A stretch of DNA of 64,000 bases from contig CM067566.1 of NCBI GenBank assembly GCA_034336665.1, forward strand, positions 17,590,330-17,654,329, given 5' to 3'. The notes beneath the pieces were generated by a model. That model was given only the letters and a program-made list of their open reading frames with translations. It did not search any database and had not been told where the DNA came from. Position numbers and translations under genes: made by a program. The stretch comes from Luscinia megarhynchos. Taxonomy: Eukaryota > Chordata > Aves > Passeriformes > Turdidae. Of the stretch, positions 24,259 through 34,000 are shown in pieces. Position 1 is the stretch's first letter, and each line of letters begins with the position of its first letter.

Positions 24259-25972
24259 CCCTTTCTATCAAGCCAGAAAGTTAATATAGACTTTTCTTAG
24301 GCACATGCTTAAGTGGTTCATTACACCAAGGATGGATTTAATCCTGCCCCCCAAGGCTTTGCAGGAACAGAGCCACCCATGTACAGATTTTTCTGAAACA
24401 ACACTGGTATTAAAAAATGAAAGTATAAAAGGTGGCTCTGGATGCTCATCTTGGTAGTGCAGTGAAAAAAACACAAAGTCTGAATGATTCTAAGAACAAA
24501 CCCAGTGAAAAAAGGTGGCAGTTTAAATAATGTTTTCTCAGACCCAGATGTCTGCCCATCAGCACACTTCACATTCATACCTCAGGATAGCATAGCCCTC
24601 TATTAGCATGTTTAAAAGAAGCTAAGTGGTGTCCTGGCAAAACCAAAAGATAGAGTTTGTATCATTTACAAGAATACACACATGCACATTTTTCATATAG
24701 ACACATCACAGAATAAGTAATCTTCAAATGAAATGTTCTTTTTGTACTATCAAATGTCTTTAACGTTAGAAAAACAAAAAATGAGTTTATAAATAAAACT
24801 GCATAAACGCTTTGGTACTGGCAATAAATTGAGAATAATTGACCTTGTCCCATCAAAGGATGAGTGTATCTTTAGATCTTAAGTGCTGTGAATGGTTATG
24901 AACAGGCTTAAAGTACTGAGCAGTGGCAAGCTAAGCACAGCATGCACAGTGTATTTCACAGGGTATTAAACACCCGAGGTTGGTAGAACCTCTCCCTCAG
25001 TTTAGTCTCAAGGTGTTTGATTTCTAAAACTACAGTCCATACAATACCACACGTCTGTCCTATCTGTCTTTACACTAATTAGGTATTTTACTATTAAAAA
25101 GACACCTTGTACCATCCTGGTGCATCTATGTCTGTTTTCTTATGGCTATGAGCCTGATCTCAGCTTTTAGAAGGACTGACACTGACTTGCCTCACAAGGT
25201 AATATTCCCTTTCTGCTCAACTTGATGAGGAGCATCAAGGAGAGGACACTTCCTCCAGCATGATGAAAATAAGGCAAATCATTTTGTCCTCGTGGTAGAG
25301 AGCCTAACCCTCTCACCCCAGAACTGACGGGTCACTGCCAGCATCCAGTGGGATCAGGTGTTCACCCCTGCCAAAGGGCAGGGTCTCATGGCACACTACC
25401 ATGGCCTCTGGAAGGTCAGAGGTTGCCCATGCAACATCACAGTCAGTCAAATACCAGCACCAGAGTCCAACAAACCCAAGACATAACTGCACTGGCATTC
25501 ATTAACAGCCTCTACCTTACATTTAAGATTCATTTTCTCACAAAAACCCTCCTAGGTAACAGCTCTTTATGTCAATATCACCCCTGAAAGGATGGTGTAT
25601 ATATATTTTACATATATGAAACCAAATAAAGCAACAGCCAAAACAGCAACTGTAGGCAGAACTGGTAAAGAATTTCCAATTTATACACTTCTGGTCAGTT
25701 GCCAGTCATGCTGTGAACCCTCCACAATATCCTTTGTCATGGTAACCCATGTGGATGGAGGAGCTGGAAGTCCATTCAGCCTACCCACCCCTGGACCATG
25801 GAGCCTGCAGCCATGGACCTTAAAGATCAAGATGGGCAATAAAATACACACACTTAATGGATCTTTTTATGATTATTGTTTTGAAAACTCAATATTCAAT
25901 CGAACAATAAAAAATTAAGTTTCAGAAGTTATTGGTCTAAGATAACTGAATTGTGTCCATTCCTCATTTGTG

Positions 25973-26058
25973 CAAACCCAAAAGAACCCAAACCAACAAA
26001 AAATAAACCCAAAACAAAGCAAAACAACAACAAAAAAACCTCAAATACACAAAAATAA
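25973..26058 (+). repeat. A/C-rich low-complexity tract
   Basis: A shorter tract of the same character as that at 9.7 kb, made of 'aacccaaa', 'ccaacaaaa' and 'caacaacaaaa' words. No flanking element was recognised. Confidence 0.85.
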
Positions 26059-26332
26059 TTTATCAACTTCACCTGAAGTCATTTAGTGTTCACAGCAAAC
26101 ATAGAACTATGGTGCTATTGGATATACTGCACCTGGATCTTGCCTTCTTTGAGCAACTCAGATTTTCCAGTACTTTCACATCCAGTAACATGGAGGAACA
26201 CAGGGAAGACTTGTGAAATAATACATGAAGTAGTAGATTATATTCCATGCAAGAATCACTGGGTGTTTAATAGTGCAGCTTTGGCTACCACCAACACAGA
26301 ACAACAGTGCCACCAGCACTGCTGTGATCAGG

Positions 26333-26359
26333 AAAAAAAAAATTAAAAAAAGAAAAAAA
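26333..26359 (+). repeat. A-rich tract
   Basis: A runs interrupted by single TT and G. Confidence 0.85.
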
Positions 26360-29300
26360 GAATCCAAAGGTTCTTTTGCTTTTGTTTCTATCATCACAGA
26401 ATGGCATTTATGTCCTTGTGAAGCAAGGAAGAAAAAAAACCCAAAAATTTTGATGGCTTAACATTTTGCATTGTTTTAGTAGATCTGAGAGAGCAAATAT
26501 TCTTATTGAATTAGGAAATGGAAATTTTAAAAGGTTTAAGAAAGGCTAATATAGACAGAACAGGAAGTAACATGAAAACTTTACACATTACTTCAGAGAG
26601 GGATTCCTAAATCTCCCTTTCCAAAACATTCACTCTTCAGCACTGCCATAGCTTGAAGAAGTGAACACACTACATGCACATGCCCATGTAGATGGACAGA
26701 TGTGCACCTGCACATATAACCCACATACATTTACAGTGATTACCCAGTCTTCCAATTAAGATTAACTTTATAGGCCATACTGGAAAGGAGAAGAGAGGTT
26801 ATTGTGTCTCTTGCACTTTATACCATGTATTGCTATGTTCCCAGCCCTCTGAAAGTCTGATAAGCTCTCATTTCAGAGAAATTACTCCTGCTCTCCACAA
26901 ATGTTTATGAGACCTAAAAATTAAATGAAAATGGCAAGAGATGTCTGCTTTTATTATTCCATAGGAAATGATCATCAAACTGCTGAAGGCTCTGAAAAAC
27001 TGCCTGTTTTCCATCAACTGCATGCCTATCTTTATGAAAGATCCCAAATTATTCTGGAATGACTTAAATCTTGCTTGCTCTGTACCCCTCTCTCTGCAAT
27101 ACAGTCAGTGTATTTTAGGCTATACAGTAACTCAGCACATCAAGGACAAAGCTTAATGTAAGCTTGAGACAGAGGCCATACTCTGATTGAGCCATCAATT
27201 AAGAAGAAAATTGTGGCTTTCAAGATCTCACTATGTCAGCAGAGGGATTCATGGCTCTGACAAGTTGCTGGGATGGGTGCACTGCTCCTTTCTCAGGACA
27301 TTTGGATTACTGTTTGCTCTCAGCTGCAGAAGAAAAATTCGCTTTTAAACCAACTAGAGTTACTCTGTCATCTCAGAGAGCACAACTTTCCCTGGATGGG
27401 TAAATGTGAAGGAAAATCCATTTGTTTCTATAAATATGCAGGGCTTTTTTCTTTAAATATTGACATCCAGACCCTTATAGATTTCTTAACCTTTAGTCTA
27501 TCAGCACAGTTGCGGTCACCCAAATGTGCGCCTGGTCTGTGGTAAAACTGTGCTAGCTTTGTGACAGCTATAGATCTGCCGGGTGTCAGAAGCTGTTCCC
27601 AAGGAAACATCAGGAAAAGGGGTTAGAGGAGGTTTTGAAAACCTGTTCTGAAGGTCTGCTAAGAGGAGGCAAGCCCATCCTTCTGAAAAAAAATCAAAAA
27701 TAGATATAGACCACTACAGCAAAGTCCGAGATGATGAGACAAAAATTTGAAGTTGAGTGATAAAAAAACAATTATCATTTTAGCACTACTTTTTTTTTAA
27801 ACTTAAGAGAACTCCTTTTGGAGAGACAATGTGATCTATATCCAAACTGTATATCCCCTTGAAAGAAAAACTGTAAGCTTCTTCCTTGTTTCACTAGTAT
27901 CTGCTGTTTATTCATGTGCCTGGTGCCACCGCACAGGCCTCTCACAGCATGACGAGAGTGCTGGCTGAAAGGTATGATGGATGACGACTATCACCAGAAT
28001 TTTTAAAGCAGGATGCTCAAGCTTGGCTGCTTAACCTATATTTAGCCTGCTAAATAAGCGGCCCGATTTTTCAAAGCGCAGGGTGAGAATTGCCATGTCT
28101 GCCACTTCAGAGGGGGCCTGGCACACTGGCCACTCCGTGGTGCTCCGTGTGGCACCACAGCCTGCCCCTGGCCCCAGGACCTGCCACAGGTACCCACCAC
28201 CACACGCCCTGAGGCACAGGTCTCACATGATGGAGCCCAAGAAAACTGAAATGTCTGTTGGCTTCCCAGGATACTCAGCATTTCAGAAAACCAGGACACT
28301 TATTTAGGAGACTAAATATGGATATAAGACCCTAGTGCTATAAAAAATTGGCCCATTTAAGAAGAAAGGATGTACGCCATCACCTTGGAGCTCCCCAGCA
28401 GACAGGACTGAGGAAAAGCTCTGGCTCTGCAGCACTCACTCTAAAATCAGCTCCTCTCAAGGCTGATGCTCTGCCCTACCCTGGGACTTGTGAAGACCTT
28501 ACAGAGTGAAGAAATATGGGATGAGTTGCAATCAGAGTGAGAACTGGATAACCCTTTCCCAGGGACCTCTCTGAACATCTCACTGAGATGTAACAGAGTT
28601 ACAGTCCCTGGGCAAAACATCTACTACAAGTGCCCTCCCTGTGCTCCCGCGGAAGGGCAGCTGGTCAAGTCAGCACTTCTGCCCGGGGAGGAGAGGGATG
28701 TTTGAGCACCCATGCAGAGGTAGCAGGGTACATTGTCTCCCAAGAGATAAGGTTCCACCTCTGCCCATCTCACAGCTGTAGGTATGGCACCTACAGCACA
28801 CGAGACTCCTTCCCTCACTGGGCTGCCACCACTACTGTGTAATGGTGTGACACTCCCTGACCCAAAAAGGAGGCAGAACCACCTGACTGGAAATTAATTC
28901 TTGCCATGCCATGCTTGGTTTGCAGCCAGGTACTAGAGGAAAATTACTCCCACGTTTTCCCAACTCACTCTTCACTCATCTGACCCAGCAGAAACAGCAC
29001 AAACCAGGGAAGCAGGACAGATTTCCAGATCATAAGGTAGCTGCAGGTACCTCCAATGTGCCAGATCTCTCCCTGCTTTTCCCTCATCACCTCCAGGTCT
29101 TCCATTCCCTCACCCACTTGTGGAGCCCAGTCCTTCGGGGCAGTGGCAGTCTCCCATGTCGTGCTGACGCTGTGACCATCTCCTCTCCTTTGCCTCCACA
29201 CACCTGCTTCCATAGCTTTACAGAGAAAAGGGATCGTTTGGCTTTGATACTCATCCTGACTTTATACTCCATTTTGCCAGTGATGCAGAGAGATAAGCAG

Positions 29301-30336
29301 AAAGGCACCATGACACAAGCCACAAGCAGTAACTGCACAGAGTATCATCTCCTCTGAAAAAACATTTGTATTTCCCTCCCCAGAACAAAGTTATTGGAAG
29401 GGGACCAAATTAAACTAGCTTTTCTTCTGGGGTAAGGGAGCACACTTTGTAGCATTTAGACTGCTGCAGTTACTCTTACCAAGCTGAGACACTAGCACAG
29501 CTTCACCTAACAGGAAAACTCAAGCCACCACTTTTTCTGAATTTGGTATGATGGCATAACCAAAATATAGTAATAAGTAACAACAACAACAAAAACAATA
29601 TTTCAAAACTCCTTGTAAGAAGCAGAAAGGGAAAAAAAAGAAATCATTTGGTTGTACAACTCTGGACTATTGTTGATTGACTAATTAAAATGCAATAGAG
29701 CAGAAAAAAGTGCACAGACAATGCTTAGGATGCAATGTAAAGAGCAATCACAACCACTCAGTGGGGCTTAGCAGGTCTGAAGCAGTATCTAATTCTGCAA
29801 ACTCCAGAAGGGTACTGCATATTGTAAACCCTATTGCTCTCACACTTCAATGAAAAATGCCTGCTTTTGGATTGAATTGCATACACATTTATTATGAGTC
29901 CAGCATGATAAAGAAAACAAGAACTGTGCATTTAAAGACGTTGCCTCATTAAAAGAAACTGAAAGAAATTCATTGTTACAGTTTCTATGACAGAATTAAG
30001 TAACACGGTGACAGGTGGCCTATTATTATTTTTAAATGGACTAAACTTGCATATATACAGACACAAGGCACATATTTCCTTTGATATTACAGTAGGCACC
30101 TGCAACTTATTATTGCAAAGATCTTATTAAGCAAGTGTGCATTTAGTAATGCCTGCAGATTTATAAAACTATTTACTTGCCCTACAATTTGGAATACATA
30201 GCTTTGGAATCTAACAACTATTCTTTCTAAGAAAATAAGAAGATAATGATAACTGCTCTCATAGGAATATGCTTTCAGGCATTGTTACAAATAAACACAC
30301 GTTCCACCTATGCTTAGGTAAAAAAGTTCAGAGATT

Positions 30337-30388
30337 TTTATTGCTGAGATTTAATCCTCTTGCAAGCATACATCTTTGTATCACTAAC
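30337..30388 (-). other. Intronic read-through extension ending at an AATAAA
   Basis: If the donor at 30389/30388 is not used, the exon frame continues for 16 codons to a TAA (30340-30338). That TAA lies inside an AATAAA hexamer (30342-30337). An unspliced or prematurely polyadenylated transcript could therefore encode a 43-residue peptide. The hexamer and frame are seen directly; use as a polyadenylation site is unproven, and AATAAA is common by chance in AT-rich DNA. Confidence 0.3.
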
Positions 30389-30391
30389 CTG
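30383..30391 (-). other. Splice donor of the PPARGC1A-like exon
   Basis: On the minus strand the junction reads CAG|GTTAGT, with the last exon base at 30389. It matches the donor consensus except for T at intron position 3. It falls right after the glutamine codon that I recall as the last residue encoded by the mammalian exon. Confidence 0.68.
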
Positions 30392-30469
30392 CCAGCTAGC
30401 TTCCCGTCGCAGCCCTTTTATCCAGTTTTCTTCTAAGTCCTTATTCTCTCTCGTGGATGTTTCATCCAT
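30389..30469 (-). CDS. PPARGC1A: Putative distal (brain-type) first coding exon of PPARGC1A, partial CDS
   Basis: Seen: the minus strand has an ATG (30469-30467) with G at -3 and G at +4, then 27 open codons ending exactly at CAG|GTTAGT, so the exon leaves in phase 0. The peptide begins MDETS and ends LEENWIKGLRREASWQ. An in-frame TGA lies 39 codons upstream (30586-30584) and no other in-frame ATG intervenes, which fixes this start. Known, from memory: PGC-1alpha, a nuclear coactivator of mitochondrial biogenesis genes, has isoforms from a far-upstream, brain-enriched promoter. Their N terminus also begins MDETS and ends REAGWQ, replacing the usual first residues before exon 2. The usual exon 1 also joins exon 2 in phase 0. 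Inference: this is the avian orthologue, about four residues longer between MDETS and LEE. The common exons are not in the window and would lie at lower coordinates beyond it. The main doubt is that the identification rests on recalled sequence. Confidence 0.77.
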
Positions 30470-30780
30470 AGCTGATGGAGCTTGCACAAACTCGATTGGC
30501 CACTGGCTGTTACACTCTCTTTGTAAGCCTTTAGCACGGCAGCAGCAAGTGCAGTTCGGTGACAGACTGTCATGCAGGAAATGTCACAGCACGGGTGGGG
30601 GGGACACAAGGGGGAGAGGGAATGGGAGGGGAGGGAAAGGGTCGGCACGGAGGATCCCCACGTGAAGAGATGCGGGGGAGTGCGACCGCAGTCTGGTCCG
30701 GCAAAGGCACCGCTGCAGCCAGGGAGCTCGGGCTAATGGCACAGGGCTCTGACATGGTGCAACAGCCCTAATTACATGTA
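30470..30780 (-). promoter_or_regulatory. CpG-rich promoter / 5' leader upstream of the PPARGC1A-like exon
   Basis: This segment directly precedes the exon in the minus-strand sense. I count about 12 CpG dinucleotides between 30530 and 30735, whereas most of the window has almost none. It holds a CACGTG E-box (30659-30664), a GGCCAATCG CCAAT-type element in minus orientation (30493-30501) and a run of six G-tracts on the plus strand (30610-30641). There is no clear TATA box, as is usual for CpG-type promoters. The transcription start is not visible. The CCAAT element lies only about 24 bases before the ATG, so it may be within the leader. The promoter role is inferred from base composition and position. 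Confidence 0.55.
30610..30641 (+). promoter_or_regulatory. Potential G-quadruplex-forming tract
   Basis: Six runs of three or more G separated by one to three bases occupy this stretch on the plus strand, which would be the template strand for minus-strand transcription. The pattern fits the usual G3+N1-7 quadruplex rule. It lies inside the CpG-rich segment upstream of the PPARGC1A-like exon. Confidence 0.55.
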
Positions 30781-31090
30781 AAGTATAGTAGAACTGCTAA
30801 TTCTAGCCAAAGCCTTTCCCAAAAGTGCCTTTTTCACATTTTGCAATAATTGTCTCATTTGGTGTCACTATAATTAAGACTGCATCGGGGGTGTGGATTC
30901 AAGCAAAGAAAACACAAATAGCTGCTGGGTCTGTTTAAAGAAAATATTTCAGCGTGTCTGTTTGAAAAGTGCTTCCTGAACTGCTCTGCAGCCAATAAAC
31001 ATGAATAATAATACAGGCCATTTTGATAGAAATGGGCTCATTACCATACTGGCTGCTGAGCTCTTTCAGAGCGCAGGTTCAGCAATGCAG
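30781..31090. promoter_or_regulatory. Possible conserved regulatory sequence upstream of the distal promoter
   Basis: Repeat-free, non-low-complexity sequence abuts the CpG-rich segment on its upstream side. It has several TAAT/ATTA cores, an 'aacatgaataat' stretch and a 'gccaataaacatga' stretch (30990-31003) with a CCAAT-like core. Its texture is that of vertebrate conserved noncoding DNA, but conservation cannot be judged from one genome. Confidence 0.25.
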
Positions 31091-34000
31091 AAATGGGTTC
31101 AGCAGGACACAAGTATTTCAACCCCAAATCAGAAAAAATTAGTCCCAATGTAAGCTATTTTAAAAAAACTGCTTGCTCTTGCTCTCTGTGCATCACACTG
31201 AGACATGCCTGCCACATACCCTGAACTCTCCTTATGATGTTCTTTATCACTCCTTCACCAAGCACCATCATCTTTCATCAAGACACAGCTTAGTCTCCCG
31301 AATCAACTCCTTAAAACGTCCTCTAGGTTTTTCTTACCAAACTGAAAAAACACCAAAACCCCAGAGTTTTTCCTGCTACTTCATTATAGCATTTATTACA
31401 GGTTAAGAGAAAACATTGTGCTCACTGCACGTGGAAATCAAGGTTTCAGTCAGTGAGAAGGAACAAACTCTTGTTTGGAAGTACTGCTTCAGTACAAAAT
31501 CAAATATTAATTTTTAATTATGCTTTTAGCTGAAACAACTCTTTCTTGTAGAAAAAAATACACTGAGATAACTTTAAAATTCATAAAGTTTATGACTGTT
31601 AGGATGAGGTTTCATTTTTAAAGTGTTGACTATCTGTCATTCACATTGTTCATTCACTAAGCAGACAAAAAGAAATGGATTAGTCTTCAGCTTCGTATTT
31701 TCTTCTGGGGACTTTCATTTGCAGATCCCAGCCATCCTCCCTGGACTGAGCCAGACCTTTGCACAGGGCTGCTGAAACACAAACAAAGCCCCTCCCTTTA
31801 CAAATTTTGTCTGGGCTGCTGGAAAACATGTCAATTTTTCTCAGGCTTCACATACACCAATTGTTAAAAATTTGGGGTCTTCCACAGCTTGACAATGTCT
31901 TTGCCATAAAACTCAGCGTGCCAAGCAGCACTGAGCGTATGTTGCTCCCCGCTGTGGCAACGTCGTGAGCCTTCTTCCTGCAGCTCAGAATTTCTCCTCT
32001 GATGTTTTCTTTTTCCTCTCCTTTCTCCTGTTAGCTAAGCAATCAGAGAAGCTTGGGCAGTGTGGGTTTCTGCTGCATTCCGTGTGACTTTTGGGATTGT
32101 GTTACATACCGGAAGCGCGCGTGGACACCAGCTCCTCTTACACGTACGGATATTTTATTTTAAGACCCAGCAGCACAAGGTAAAGCAATACAAACAGCAG
32201 AAGGAGCCAGATGCTTGCACAGACACAGAGGGAGCATCAGGCTGGCAACAAAAGAGATGCAAAGGGACTTCTCATTCATACATCATTAGAAATCTGCTGT
32301 CTGGGTGAAAAAACATTAATTTTAGCTAATAAAACAGAGACACCAGGCTAAGATAACCCAAAGTCACTGACCTGGCCCTGGTGGAACCCTGTGTGTAACA
32401 CTACCCACCCACTGTTCAGCAGCAAAAGAGTGCTTGATCCACATTAGCAGGGTGACAAAGGCCCTGCAGTACTGCCAATGCCAAAACCTTCCCCTCAGAT
32501 GATAACAAAATATAATGACACAGATAACTAATCCTTGAGATTGTTAAGAGTGCTGACATTTGCAAAAGGCAGCATCTAGGCAACAGCTGGTCTGATTTTG
32601 GAGAGGTGCAATAAAAAAGTTAAAAACAAAGCAGGAGGAATTCTTGTCTTACCCTGCATATGGTACAGACAGATGCAAACCAACATACCAGCACACTCTT
32701 ACCGGGCCAGAAGCGTAATTCTAAATCTAAGAGGGATAGCACACAGAAAGGGCTTGGTGATAATTGTAAATATTAGCAATGCTCCCAGTCTAAGCTCGTC
32801 TGGATTGCAATGAATTATTTCATGATTTTGCCTTGTCTTTTTTACCACCATGTAATAGCCAAAATTGCACATGAGCTGCAAGAATATGAAGACGTTTATT
32901 GACGGAAATCAAACTACCTTTTTTACCCACAGTGTCTTTGAAATGTTAGAGCCTGAAGCAAAGAAAAGATAATAAAAACAATATATAGATGAGAACTTCA
33001 ATTTTCCCCTATGTATGAATCTGTCACTTATTTGCTAGGAATCAAATATAACTCCACACAGTTAAAGAAGCTCTATACATCATTCTCCATAATCCACTAC
33101 TCAGCTCAAATGTACCTTGCTTGAAGTTAATACAACATACTTGATTTTACACTAAACAAAACATCTCTGGATATTACAGCTTTGAGTCTAAAAGGCTTTT
33201 GCTGCAGTTCTATCTCCAATAGTAAGAAACAGTGTGAGAACAGATTTATCAGTAAAAGGTAACAGGGATGCTTCGGAAATCCATCCTGAGGATTGGGTTT
33301 GACTCTTAACAACAGGCTAATTTTTTTTTCAGATATCCCCAATTTATCACTGTAATACCACTATATAGCTGGCAGCAGCATGAAGAAACAAAAGTGAGAA
33401 AAACACAGAGGTGTTTTTAAATACTGAACTGCTACCCAAGCATATCCTGTTTTTTCAAAAGACTTGAGCTGTGAAATGGGTGCTGCTTCTGGGCAAGGAC
33501 TGGCTCCTCACACTCACACAGCCCTTCCCTGCCTAGCCAGCAGAGCACAGTAGCACAACCTACGCTGGATATAGTCAGGAGGATGCATCACCACTTCAAG
33601 GTTGTCTGGAGATCTCCAATGGCATAATCAGGAATGGCAATGAAGCAGGAAAGGATTTGGGTGCCTCCTGGTGACATCAGGGCTACAAAAGGGTCTTTAG
33701 TGGAGAACTGAACTCCACTCCTACTTAGGAGATGCAGCATTGTGATGGATACCAGTAGACTAACCAATACAGTTAGTGGAGGGATGCAAGGACAAACAAA
33801 AGTGATTTTTGCCATCTCCTTCAAAAGCTATGGTGAGGCCATCTCAGACACAGCACAGAATGGGCTCAGAACATTTCAACATATTTTGTTCAAAGTGTTA
33901 TTGTTCTCCTTACAGTCCCAGATATGCCCACCTTTCATTTCCTTCTCCCTAATCAAACACTGTACTCTGATCTCTGTTGCCAGTTCCACATGAATTAAAC

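Larger units (their letters stand above)
24259..30336. other. No gene recognised; putative intron sequence
   Basis: Immediately downstream of the PPARGC1A-like exon in the minus-strand sense. It contains the A/C- and A-rich tracts listed separately. Frames up to 148 codons (28911-29357 plus) do not resemble proteins. I searched by eye for the conserved start of PPARGC1A exon 2 on the minus strand and did not find it. Confidence 0.45.

Noticed and set aside
24038..24271. Minus-strand frame with W-N-G-M-E repeats
   Set aside because: It is the translation of the (ATTCC)n microsatellite, not a protein.
28911..29357. 148-codon plus-strand frame
   Set aside because: No domain, no splice context, and the composition of noncoding DNA.
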